In this document: positions 1 to 5,343 of the stretch, piece after piece
Layout of the letters: each line of letters begins with the position of its first letter
Numbering within the stretch: the stretch's first letter is position 1
NCBI GenBank assembly: GCA_016919605.1
Contig: JACXTQ010000118.1
Span: 1-5,343, forward strand
Reading direction: 5' to 3'
Origin: Methylovulum sp.
Lineage (GTDB): Bacteria > Pseudomonadota > Gammaproteobacteria > Methylococcales > Methylomonadaceae
Length of the DNA stretch: 5,343 nt
The notes under the pieces: generated by a model
Databases searched by the model: none
Seen by the model: only the letters and a program-made list of their open reading frames with translations
Told to the model about the DNA's origin: nothing
Position numbers and translations under genes: made by a program

Positions 1-403
1 CGGTCGCCAGCGAGGCAATGGCCCAAGCCAAAAAGCCATGCGCAGTGTCACGGAAATAAACCTCATCTGTATGCACGGCAATCCATTTTGTTCTGAGCCT
101 ACCAGCAAGATAACCTCCCATACCTGAAGCGATAATCTGAGTGGCGGCCAGCCACAAAATAGTCGAGGCACCCAAGGTCGAAGCGCTTACGCCGTTGTAT
201 GACCAAGGCGACACCGAGGATAGCCCTAGGCCTGTGCCTAACATCAACAGGATTAGCGACAAGGCCGCCACTGTTGCCGCTCCCGCCATAATGGCACCCC
301 AGGACACGGCACTAGACTGGGCTTGCATAGGTTCAAGGCAACTGGCGGACGGGTCATGTCCGCCCCCGAAGGTGTCAGCGGCCAATAAATTAGAAGGGAT
401 CAT
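1..403 (-). CDS. Conserved multi-pass inner-membrane protein, N-terminal part (cut by window edge)
   Basis: An open frame runs from an ATG at 403-401 to the left edge with no stop, so about 134 N-terminal residues are visible and the C-terminus is missing. A GGAA-type ribosome site lies 7 nt before this ATG; an in-frame ATG at codon 26 has no such site. After a short polar N-terminus, hydrophobic stretches lie at about residues 34-60, 76-101 and from 119 to the edge. The first ends in a Gly-rich GTGLGLSSVSPWS motif. Between the second and third is the stretch GGYLAGRLRTKW...HTDEVYFRDTAHGFLAWA. I recognise this pattern from conserved proteobacterial membrane proteins of unknown function, some loosely annotated PhnA-like. 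I assign no function. Codon use is ordinary and the plus-strand frame across this stretch is a shadow. Confidence 0.75.
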   Translation of the reverse strand, partial: MIPSNLLAADTFGGGHDPSASCLEPMQAQSSAVSWGAIMAGAATVAALSLILLMLGTGLGLSSVSPWSYNGVSASTLGASTILWLAATQIIASGMGGYLAGRLRTKWIAVHTDEVYFRDTAHGFLAWAIASLAT

Positions 404-453
404 AATGTATTTCCAAGCAATTGAATTTAGGAAATTTTGCACGATACGCAACT

Positions 454-480
454 ACATATCTGTTCGTTTTCGCACATATC
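454..480. promoter_or_regulatory. Direct repeat of ACATATC, possible regulator site
   Basis: The heptamer ACATATC occurs at 454-460 and again at 474-480, 20 bp start to start, about two helical turns. It lies 50-80 bp upstream of the minus-strand membrane-protein start, where a regulator bound to one face of the DNA could act. No convincing -35/-10 pair was found beside it. The rest of 404-611 shows no gene and no clear terminator. Confidence 0.2.
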
Positions 481-611
481 AAGGGATAATTTGGCCGCAC
501 TTAATGCTTGGCGAAAATCCTAGCGGATGATTGTTCCGTTAACTGTTATTATCGGTATTACCCCAAAAGTCGGCGTTAAGTTGTTGCCTAGGACACCCTT
601 GCCCTTATGCC

Positions 612-863
612 TTAATGCGCCAATTTTATGGGTGGCAGCTTAGTGATGCCTATATTGCCATCGGCTTGTATGGCTGGCAGTTTAGTGACCGCAACGGTGG
701 TATACAGTTTAACTTCGATGGGTTTATCAACAATCCAATAAAGGGCAATGGGCTTATCAGTGGCAACATTCAAGTTCACGGTAAGCGGATAACACGCTGA
801 TAACAAAAAAGCCCCGCACATTGGCCATTGCCATTTTAAAAATAGGTGAAGTGTTTTATTCAT
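612..863 (-). CDS. Small lipoprotein with internal repeats, function unknown
   Basis: An 83-residue product. A very good ribosome site (AAGGTGA) ends 5 nt before the ATG at 863. Lys3 and Lys10 form the n-region, a hydrophobic core follows, and the lipobox L21-S22-A23-C24 predicts lipidation at Cys24 and a mature chain of 60 residues in the periplasm or at the outer membrane. The mature part is built from two short duplications. A 10-residue unit begins DKPI(A/E)(L/V) at residues 36 and 46, and TKLPAI at 60 is echoed by TKLPPI at 74. The alternating hydrophobic pattern suggests beta strands. It resembles YnbE-type small lipoproteins only in size and in an NLNV string, which is too weak to name it. 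It lies 75 bp after the hydrolase and could be at the end of that operon or separately transcribed. Confidence 0.65.
   Translation of the reverse strand: MNKTLHLFLKWQWPMCGAFLLSACYPLTVNLNVATDKPIALYWIVDKPIEVKLYTTVAVTKLPAIQADGNIGITKLPPIKLAH
633..759. repeat. Two in-frame short tandem duplications inside the lipoprotein gene
   Basis: TGGCAGCTTAGTGA at 633-646 recurs with one change at 675-688, a period of 42 bp or 14 codons. ATGGGTTTATCA at 718-729 recurs with one change at 748-759, a period of 30 bp or 10 codons. Both periods are multiples of three, and the DNA copies are nearly identical, so the protein repeats look like true duplications rather than convergent motifs. Confidence 0.6.
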
Positions 864-895
864 ATTGTCACCTTATTATCAAAAAGATGGTTGAC

Positions 896-934
896 ACTGG
901 CGTTATCGTGGCTTCGTTAGCGCAATACGCCAGT
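896..934 (-). terminator. Perfect 8-bp inverted repeat after the hydrolase gene
   Basis: ACTGGCGT at 896-903 pairs exactly with ACGCCAGT at 927-934 around a 23-nt loop. It begins 5 nt beyond the hydrolase stop codon. On the minus strand a T5 run follows about 11 nt after the stem, too far for a textbook Rho-independent terminator. It may be a weak terminator, an mRNA 3'-end stabiliser, or a site separating the hydrolase from the lipoprotein gene. Confidence 0.35.
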
Positions 935-938
935 ACCC

Positions 939-1760
939 TCAGTTCCTGAGAAAAGCCAGCAAGTCCGCATTCAGCTCGTCTTTGTGGGTGTCAGTCAGGC
1001 CATGAGGGGCACCGGGATAGATTTTCAAAACAGCATTTTTTATCAGTCGGTATGAGGCGTGCGCCGACGCATCAATCGGCACTATCTGGTCGTCATCACC
1101 GTGGATGATGAGCGTTTCAATATCGAACGCCTTAAGGTCTTCAGTAAAATCTGTCTCGGAGAAGGCCTTGATACAGTCCAATTCGTTCTTGAGGCCGCCC
1201 TGCATGGCTTGCAACCAAAATGCGTTACGGATGCCTTTGCTGACTTTTGCGTCAGGCCCGGTAGCGCTGTAGAACGGTTTGCTCAACTCTTTGAAAAACT
1301 GCGCCCGGTCGGCGCTGACTCCTGCACGGATGCCATCAAAGGTCTTGAGCGGCAAGCCATCGGGATTATCCTCGGTCTTGAGCATCAGCGGAGTAACTGA
1401 ACCCACCAATACGACTTTGGCGACCTGCTGGCTACCGTGGCGGCCAATGTAACGGGCGACCTCGCCACCACCCGTCGAGTGGCCGACCAGGGTAATGCCG
1501 CTCACAGCCAATTTTTCAATAAGCTCGGATAAATCATCGGCGTAAGTGTCCATATCGTTGCCCTGCCAAGGCTGGCTTGAACGCCCATGCCCACGCCGGT
1601 CATGGGCAATACAGCGATAATCATTGGACGCCAAGAAAACCATCTGCTTTTCCCAAGCATCGGCATTAAGCGGCCAACCGTGGCTGAAAACCACGGCTGG
1701 CCCCGTGCCCCAATCCTTATAGTAGATTTCTGTGCCGTCTTGAGTGGTAAATGTGGTCAT
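939..1760 (-). CDS. Alpha/beta hydrolase, non-haem chloroperoxidase/esterase type
   Basis: A 273-residue protein, the usual length for cofactor-free haloperoxidases and related esterases of the alpha/beta-hydrolase fold. The oxyanion-hole motif SHGWP is at 26-30. The nucleophile elbow GHSTGG places Ser95, the HGDDDQIVP stretch supplies the acid (Asp224 by alignment with the family), and GAPHG carries His253, so the catalytic triad is complete. Family members hydrolyse esters and, with peroxide and a carboxylic acid, can form peracids; the natural substrate cannot be read from the sequence. No signal peptide is visible, so it is probably cytoplasmic. The ATG at 1760 follows an AGGA ribosome site at about 9-10 nt. 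It starts 34 bp after the stop of the PQQ-dehydrogenase-like gene with no terminator between them, so co-transcription is likely. Confidence 0.9.
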   Translation of the reverse strand: MTTFTTQDGTEIYYKDWGTGPAVVFSHGWPLNADAWEKQMVFLASNDYRCIAHDRRGHGRSSQPWQGNDMDTYADDLSELIEKLAVSGITLVGHSTGGGEVARYIGRHGSQQVAKVVLVGSVTPLMLKTEDNPDGLPLKTFDGIRAGVSADRAQFFKELSKPFYSATGPDAKVSKGIRNAFWLQAMQGGLKNELDCIKAFSETDFTEDLKAFDIETLIIHGDDDQIVPIDASAHASYRLIKNAVLKIYPGAPHGLTDTHKDELNADLLAFLRN

Positions 1761-1794
1761 GGTTAGTTTTCCTGGATTATTTGGGTGAGTTTGC

Positions 1795-3132
1795 TTATTT
1801 ATTTGTTTTTGTCATCGGTGATACCGTGACCCGCCAGACACTGTCGCCGACATCATCGGCCACCAGCAACGCCGCTTGCTTGTCCAAGACCACGCCTACC
1901 GGCCTTCCGAACGCCACGCCCTCTTCGCTAACAAATCCTGTCAGCACATCCAAGGGTTCGCCAAAGGGCTTGCCGTCTTTGAAAGGTACAAAAATGACCC
2001 GATAGCCACTACGCGGTTTCCGGTTCCACGAACCGTGCTGACCAATGAAAACCCCGTTGGCAAAGGGTGTCGGCCATGCGGTGCTGTTGGAAAATGCCAA
2101 GCCGAGCGAGGCAGTATGCGCTCCAAGCGCGTAATCCGGCAAACTTGCTTTATCCACCAAATCAGGGCGTTGCGGCTGTACACGGTCGTCCAAATGTCCG
2201 CCAAAATAGCTATAAGGCCAGCCAAAAAAGCTGCCATCAGCCACCGAAGCCAAGTAATCAGGGACTAAATCGCTACCGATTTCATCACGCTCGTTAACAA
2301 CCGCCCAAAGCGCCCCGTTATCTGGAGACCACGCCAGTCCGTTGGGATTGCGTAAACCTGAGGCGTAGACGCGATGGCTGCCACGCTTTAAATCCACTTC
2401 CCAAATGGCGGCACGGCCCGACTCTTGATCCATACCGTTCTCGGCCGCGTTACTGTTTGAGCCGACTGTCACATAAAGCCGGGAGCCATCCTTGCTTGCC
2501 AGGATATTTTTAGTCCAATGGTGATTGATGTCCCCGGCGGGCAAGTCCAACACCTTAATGCCCGGCTGGGCTATATGGGTTTTACCTTCGCTATAAGGAA
2601 ACCTTATCAGCGCATCCGTATTGGCGACATAAAAATCCTTGCCTACCAATGCCATGCCAAAGGGCGAATGAAGCCCTTCAATGAACACCGCCCGCATGTC
2701 CGCCACGCCGTCGCCATCAGTATCACGCAATAAGGTGATGCGGTTGGCGCTAGGCACGCCTGCGCCAGCCTTATCCATGAGCTGCCGCATAAGCCAGCCT
2801 TTGAAACTTGTCCCCTCTTCAATGCGTTGCGGTGCATTAGTTTCAGCAACCAAAACATCGCCGTTGGGCAAGACATAAAGCCAACGAGGATGATCCAGCC
2901 CACGCGCAAAAGCGTTTACAGCCAGCCCTGAGGCCGCGATGGGCTTACCTTGTACAGACCAACCCACCGCTTGGGCGATGTTGACCGTGGGAATCAACGT
3001 TGGCGTGGGTGGCGGCAGTTGGGGATGGCGGCCAATGCCAGCCGAAAGCGGCAACTGCGCCACTTCGCCACAGGCCGTCAAGGCTATCGCTAGCACCGTG
3101 AACAACCCTAACTGTCTTGGATAAACGACCAT
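1795..3132 (-). CDS. Sorbosone dehydrogenase-family (PQQ-type beta-propeller) lipoprotein
   Basis: A 445-residue product. Residues 1-20 form a signal peptide ending in the lipobox L18-T19-A20-C21, so the enzyme is probably anchored by Cys21 and faces the periplasm. A Pro-rich linker (about 39-48) precedes the propeller. Family motifs run in order: LDHPRWLYVLPNGDVLVAET (79-98), a Ca-site-like DTDGDG (137-142), INHHWTKN (202-209), GSNSNAAENGMD (224-235), GLRNPNGLAW (259-268), ERDEIGSDLVPDYL (281-294), FFGWPYSYFGG (302-312), GQHGSWNR (364-371) and LLVADDVGDSVWRV (422-435). By analogy with soluble PQQ glucose dehydrogenase, His204 or His205 is the likely catalytic base and Arg261/Asn262 contact PQQ. 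The family oxidises sugars or aldoses; the substrate is unknown. The frame stays open 72 codons further upstream but only by overlapping csp. I chose the ATG at 3132, next to an AGAGG site; the GTG at 3135 is an alternative. It starts 19 bp after csp. Confidence 0.88.
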   Translation of the reverse strand: MVVYPRQLGLFTVLAIALTACGEVAQLPLSAGIGRHPQLPPPTPTLIPTVNIAQAVGWSVQGKPIAASGLAVNAFARGLDHPRWLYVLPNGDVLVAETNAPQRIEEGTSFKGWLMRQLMDKAGAGVPSANRITLLRDTDGDGVADMRAVFIEGLHSPFGMALVGKDFYVANTDALIRFPYSEGKTHIAQPGIKVLDLPAGDINHHWTKNILASKDGSRLYVTVGSNSNAAENGMDQESGRAAIWEVDLKRGSHRVYASGLRNPNGLAWSPDNGALWAVVNERDEIGSDLVPDYLASVADGSFFGWPYSYFGGHLDDRVQPQRPDLVDKASLPDYALGAHTASLGLAFSNSTAWPTPFANGVFIGQHGSWNRKPRSGYRVIFVPFKDGKPFGEPLDVLTGFVSEEGVAFGRPVGVVLDKQAALLVADDVGDSVWRVTVSPMTKTNK

Positions 3133-3151
3133 CACCCCCAAGCCTCTTAGC

Positions 3152-3502
3152 TTAGTGCTGGGTAGCTGACATGCCGCGACAACTCTCGGCGCATTCCTGA
3201 CACGCTTGTACGCATTCGGCCATGCCGCCGATTTTCTCGCAATCAATCGCGCAGGCTTCACAAATGGCGGCACACACTCCGCAAAGTTGCTGATGAAAAA
3301 CGGAACCGCTAAGTTGGAAATTGGCAGAAGTTTGGCATATCTCGGCACAATTCATCGTCAGGCGAAAGTGTTCCGCCTCAACATGCTTGCCACCCGCCTC
3401 AAGGCAATGGTTCATGGCGGTTTGCAGGCAAACTTTGTGGCAATGGCAACACGCCTTTATACAGGCTTGCATGGCTTCTACAGAATGGCTTAAGTGATTC
3501 AT
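3152..3502 (-). CDS. csp3: Cytosolic four-helix-bundle copper storage protein (Csp3-like)
   Basis: A 116-residue, Cys-rich protein with 17 cysteines, mostly in CxxC and CxxxC spacing: 14, 18, 19, 21, 25 and 33 on helix 1; 52 and 56 on helix 2; 74, 77, 81, 84 and 88 on helix 3; 97, 101, 104 and 108 on helix 4. Loops with GG near 37 and 92 separate the helices. This is the DUF326/Csp pattern, in which Cys thiolates line the core of a four-helix bundle and hold many Cu(I) ions. There is no signal peptide, so it is the cytosolic Csp3 type rather than exported Csp1. The frame extends 11 codons further to another ATG, but only the ATG at 3502 has a plausible ribosome site (AGAG, about 9 nt away). 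It is the first gene of the minus-strand cluster. Its upstream hairpins may matter for control, but no recognisable CueR box was seen. Confidence 0.88.
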   Translation of the reverse strand: MNHLSHSVEAMQACIKACCHCHKVCLQTAMNHCLEAGGKHVEAEHFRLTMNCAEICQTSANFQLSGSVFHQQLCGVCAAICEACAIDCEKIGGMAECVQACQECAESCRGMSATQH

Positions 3503-3518
3503 GGGATATCGCTCTAGT

Positions 3519-3532
3519 ATGGCAAGTGCCAT
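3519..3532. promoter_or_regulatory. Palindrome ATGGCA-AG-TGCCAT just upstream of csp
   Basis: Two perfect 6-bp arms around a 2-bp centre form a near-palindromic operator-like site 16 bp upstream of the csp ATG, next to its ribosome site. A bound repressor here could block transcription or translation start. It does not match the MerR/CueR-type ACCTTCC consensus. No regulator gene is visible in the window. Confidence 0.35.
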
Positions 3533-3545
3533 CAAAGATAACTAA

Positions 3546-3592
3546 ACCATCCCGCAATACAGGATGGTGACTTAAGGCCACGTTATGGCCTT
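3546..3592. repeat. Two adjacent perfect stem-loops in the csp leader region
   Basis: ACCATCC (3546-3552) pairs with GGATGGT (3562-3568) around 9 nt. Five bases on, AAGGCCA (3574-3580) pairs with TGGCCTT (3586-3592) around 5 nt. Neither is followed by a clear T-run, so they are not obvious terminators. They could form a structured 5' leader of the csp mRNA or be tandem protein sites. A third, imperfect hairpin with a bulged G lies at 3641-3660. Confidence 0.45.
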
Positions 3593-3797
3593 GCAAACAC
3601 TCTAACTGGAAAACTAAGCGGAGTCGGTACGGTATCGCACAATAGGCCGGGGTGGCTATTGATGGGGGGCTTAAGGTTTATGCGGCACAACGCACCGACA
3701 ACACTGATTTTTACCGCTAGTATCTAAGCCCATCTGGCCTAACATTTAGAGCCATCCTGAACTTATCCACCCTTTAACAAACACTTAAGAGAAACTG

Positions 3798-4367
3798 ATG
3801 AAAAACCAATTCGTGATGACCGACACTTCTACCCTGCGCCAACGGGCCCGCCAACATATTGAAGCGGGTGCGGTGACGGTGGGCTATATCGCCGACCGGG
3901 AGGCTGTCCTCACCTTACTTAATGGCGCGTTGGCGACTGAGATTGTTTGCATGTTACGCTACCGCCGCCATCATTTTATGGTGCGGGGCATCCACTCCCA
4001 GGCGGTGGCCGAAGAATTCCTGATACACTCAAACGAAGAACAAGGACATGCCGACCTGCTGGCCGAACGCATAGTCCAACTAGGCGGCGAACCCAATTTA
4101 TCACCCGAAGGTTTATTGGGCCGCAGCCATGCCGAGTATGTGGAAGGGGTGACTTTGGCGGACATGATCAAGGAGAACCTAGTGGCGGAGAGGATAGCCA
4201 TTGACAGTTATCGGGAAGTTATCCAGTATTTGGGCAACCAAGACCCAACCACCCAGCGCCTGCTGGAGTCTATCCTTGCAGTGGAGGAAGAACATGCCGA
4301 TGATTTGGCCGACTTGTTGTTTGCAATGCCGCCAGAACAGATGACTGGCCAACCCACTGGCCACTAA
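3798..4367 (+). CDS. Bacterioferritin-like diiron protein lacking the haem Met
   Basis: A 189-residue ferritin-like protein. Six diiron ligands can be placed by the bacterioferritin pattern: Glu48, then ExxH at Glu81/His84, Glu131, then ExxH at Glu163/His166. Spacing is close to that of E. coli Bfr (33 residues between the first two glutamates, as in Bfr). In E. coli Bfr the residue after the second Glu ligand is the haem-binding Met52; here it is Gln82, so haem binding by the usual route is not expected. About 30 extra N-terminal residues precede helix A, including a basic RQRARQH segment. Members are cytosolic; they oxidise Fe(II) using O2 or peroxide and may store or detoxify iron. The sequence does not show cage assembly. 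The ATG at 3798 follows AAGAGA at about 5 nt; Met7 is a less supported alternative. The gene is divergent from csp and stands alone. Confidence 0.88.
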   Translation: MKNQFVMTDTSTLRQRARQHIEAGAVTVGYIADREAVLTLLNGALATEIVCMLRYRRHHFMVRGIHSQAVAEEFLIHSNEEQGHADLLAERIVQLGGEPNLSPEGLLGRSHAEYVEGVTLADMIKENLVAERIAIDSYREVIQYLGNQDPTTQRLLESILAVEEEHADDLADLLFAMPPEQMTGQPTGH

Positions 4368-4386
4368 GCAAATACAAACCCGATGG

Positions 4387-4409
4387 GCCTTGATCGGCAT
4401 GATCAAGGC
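4387..4409 (+). terminator. Strong hairpin after the ferritin gene
   Basis: GCCTTGATC (4387-4395) and GATCAAGGC (4401-4409) form a perfect 9-bp stem with a 5-nt loop, 19 bp past the ferritin stop. The following bases (TCTGTCTGCGTT) are only moderately T-rich, so termination may be imperfect. The symmetry would also serve transcription from the right. Confidence 0.65.
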
Positions 4410-4484
4410 TCTGTCTGCGTTAATAGTTGAAATTTGAATTTATGGCTTAACTTGGTTGTCCCATCAAGGCAAGAGGTTAGCCTT

Positions 4485-4652
4485 ATGAACACCAAAGCCT
4501 TCATGGTGTGGCAACCCAATATCTTGAGAATCATTTCGGCGGGTAACGCTATGATGAGATTATGGCGCAACCGGACGATCAGACTAAAAATACAAAATAA
4601 GCGTAGTAAAAACGTCACAAGCCCCAACAATAAGCGTGGTTGCGCGGGGTAA
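4485..4652 (+). CDS. Possible small basic protein, unknown
   Basis: A 55-residue frame whose ATG is preceded by AGAGG at 8 nt, a good ribosome site. The product has no acidic residue at all against 12 Lys/Arg, concentrated after residue 24 (MRLWRNRTIRLKI and onward), and a more hydrophobic N-terminal part with Trp9. Such a composition could mean a nucleic-acid-binding or membrane-active peptide, or simply a chance frame in AT-rich DNA. I recognise no family. It lies behind the ferritin hairpin, so it would need its own promoter, and none was found. A longer version using an upstream TTG at 4434 is not supported. Confidence 0.3.
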   Translation: MNTKAFMVWQPNILRIISAGNAMMRLWRNRTIRLKIQNKRSKNVTSPNNKRGCAG

Positions 4653-4676
4653 GTTGTAGTAGGTTTTGGCGGTAGA

Positions 4677-4746
4677 CGGTGGCGTAAGCAGTTGATTTTT
4701 TTGACGCGTATTGTGGTGGCAGGTTCAAATCCTGTCGTCCTGACGA
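4677..4746 (+). pseudogene. Decayed tRNA-Pro copy
   Basis: From 4713 to its end this is nearly identical to the intact tRNA-Pro: the T arm GCAGG/TTCAAAT/CCTGT is perfect, the acceptor 3' strand has one change (CGTCCTG), and the terminal CCA has become CGA. The 5' half is degenerate: 4677 onward still echoes the tRNA start (CGG.GGCGTA, GCAG, TTG) but is about 7 nt short, with no D arm or anticodon arm able to fold. It should not give a working tRNA. It may be a tandem duplicate that decayed, or a recombination scar at the tRNA 3' end. Confidence 0.65.
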
Positions 4747-4785
4747 ATTAAATCAATGGGTTATAAAAACCCATGTTCAGTAAAA
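4713..4785 (+). repeat. 73-bp direct repeat, copy A (tRNA 3' part plus terminator)
   Basis: This copy matches 5048-5120 without gaps at 68 of 73 positions; the differences are at 4718, 4741, 4745, 4769 and 4775. The repeat starts at the last base of the anticodon stem and runs about 39 bp past the tRNA end, so the downstream hairpin is included (ATGGGTT 4756-4762 with AACCCAT 4768-4774, perfect here). The copies are 335 bp apart in the same orientation. The DNA between them (4786-5004) holds no gene that I can support, only the tRNA promoter. Confidence 0.9.
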
Positions 4786-4954
4786 ACAGTAAATGCCGGA
4801 CACCTTCCATAAACCCTAAGCTTCCCTTATCGTAGCGGTACAATATCGGGCAAAACCGCTTGCAGAGCCTACGCCTTACACCCTTGCAAAGATACGAAAA
4901 CGTAGCAACAGCGTATTACCGCATTTTTTTATAGTCCTCAGCCAACTTAAATAG

Positions 4955-4960
4955 TATAAT
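4955..4960 (+). promoter_or_regulatory. TATAAT -10 box of the tRNA-Pro promoter
   Basis: A consensus TATAAT lies 44 bp before the mature tRNA start, which would give a short precursor leader. No good -35 hexamer lies 16-18 bp upstream; a run of T followed by TATAGTCC occupies that space. No equivalent box precedes the decayed copy at 4677. Confidence 0.5.
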
Positions 4961-5004
4961 AGCCGTCTTTTCGCTTACGCATAAAGCTGGGTGGGAAACA
5001 ATAT

Positions 5005-5081
<77 letters not shown>

Positions 5082-5090
5082 ATTAAATCA

Positions 5091-5112
5091 ATGGGTTATA
5101 AAAGCCCATTTT
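5091..5112 (+). terminator. Rho-independent terminator of tRNA-Pro
   Basis: ATGGGTT (5091-5097) pairs with AGCCCAT (5103-5109), one G-U pair, around ATAAA, and a T4 run (5109-5112) overlaps the stem base. It starts 10 bp after the tRNA CCA. A second AT-rich hairpin, AAAAAG/CTTTTT at 5125-5139, may back it up. Confidence 0.6.
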
Positions 5113-5205
5113 CAGTAAAACTAGAAAAAGCCACTTTTTGGGATAACGATTAAACGCTTGCCTCAAACCAATGGTTTTTTATATCCGATACACCTCTTTC
5201 ATAGA

Positions 5206-5276
5206 GTTTATAGGTGGATTACCTGCCTCCCTATAAACGCTTCAAGCAAATAATTCTCGCTTTAAATCCACCTCTA
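5206..5276. repeat. Overlapping inverted repeats, mutually exclusive folds
   Basis: GTTTATAGG (5206-5214) pairs perfectly with CCTATAAAC (5230-5238) across 15 nt. The overlapping AGGTGGATT (5212-5220) pairs perfectly with AATCCACCT (5265-5273); extending three bases outward adds two more matches. Both folds need 5212-5214, so they compete. CACCTCT also occurs twice, at 5191-5197 and 5269-5275, giving a third partner for AGGTG. No gene is supportable in 5113-5343. The site could be an operator, a leader switch for a gene beyond the right edge, or a small-element remnant. Confidence 0.45.
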
Positions 5277-5343
5277 AAATCTTGTTGGTAGCGGCTTTAG
5301 CGCACTGGCAAGAATGAAGTACGCAATGCTTAGGGCTCAATTA

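Noticed and set aside
141..530. Plus-strand frame of 129 codons near the left edge
   Set aside because: It is antisense to the well-supported membrane-protein gene and has low-complexity, non-family sequence and no ribosome site.
864..895. GATAAT as a -10 box for the small lipoprotein
   Set aside because: It lies almost on top of the ribosome site and has no -35 at proper spacing.
3133..3348. 72-codon upstream extension of the dehydrogenase frame
   Set aside because: It lies inside the csp coding region in another frame, lacks family similarity and would bury the clear lipoprotein signal peptide at 3132.
3206..3596. Frames on both strands overlapping csp (3206-3493 plus, 3399-3596 minus)
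   Set aside because: They overlap the Cys-patterned csp gene and show no family features or ribosome sites.
5241..5343. Minus-strand stretch of about 32 codons ending near 5249, and a plus-strand ATG at 5314 open to the edge
   Set aside because: The minus frame is closed by a stop at the window edge and has no ATG or ribosome site. The plus frame is only 10 codons long with no good ribosome site.

Overview
The window looks like chromosomal DNA of a Gram-negative bacterium, most likely a gammaproteobacterium. Two lipoproteins have Gram-negative-type lipoboxes, there is a PQQ-type periplasmic dehydrogenase, and the tRNA-Pro(GGG) encodes its own CCA. A cytosolic Cys-rich copper storage protein (Csp3 type) would fit a methanotroph or a relative, but the sequence alone does not prove that assignment.

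Left and centre (1-3502): five genes all read on the minus strand. In transcription order they are: a Csp3-like copper storage protein (3502-3152); a sorbosone/PQQ-sugar-dehydrogenase-family lipoprotein (3132-1795); an alpha/beta hydrolase of the non-haem chloroperoxidase type (1760-939); a small, internally repetitive lipoprotein of unknown function (863-612); and the N-terminal part of a conserved multi-pass membrane protein (403 to beyond the left edge). The first three are spaced 19 and 34 bp apart and look like one operon. The last two sit behind gaps of 75 and 208 bp and may have separate control.

Divergent intergenic region (3503-3797): about 295 bp with no convincing gene but several short perfect inverted repeats, most of them in the csp 5' leader region. 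On the far side, reading right, is a haem-free bacterioferritin-like diiron protein (3798-4367), closed by a strong hairpin. A copper store and an iron store/oxidase therefore sit back to back, with redox enzymes downstream of the copper gene. This suggests a metal or oxidative-stress locus, which is an inference from context.

Right end (4368-5343): mostly non-coding. It holds a possible 55-aa, strongly basic small protein, a decayed tRNA-Pro copy (4677-4746), and an intact tRNA-Pro(GGG) (5005-5081) with a candidate -10 box and a hairpin terminator. A 73-bp direct repeat covers the 3' part of the tRNA plus its terminator and links the decayed and intact copies. The last ~140 bp hold overlapping, mutually exclusive inverted repeats and no supportable gene.

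No CRISPR array, transposase, rRNA or toxin-antitoxin pair was seen. Nothing here is clearly a new system. The most useful leads are the copper-store/PQQ-dehydrogenase/hydrolase operon facing a haem-less ferritin, the hairpin cluster ahead of csp, and the tRNA-Pro duplication.
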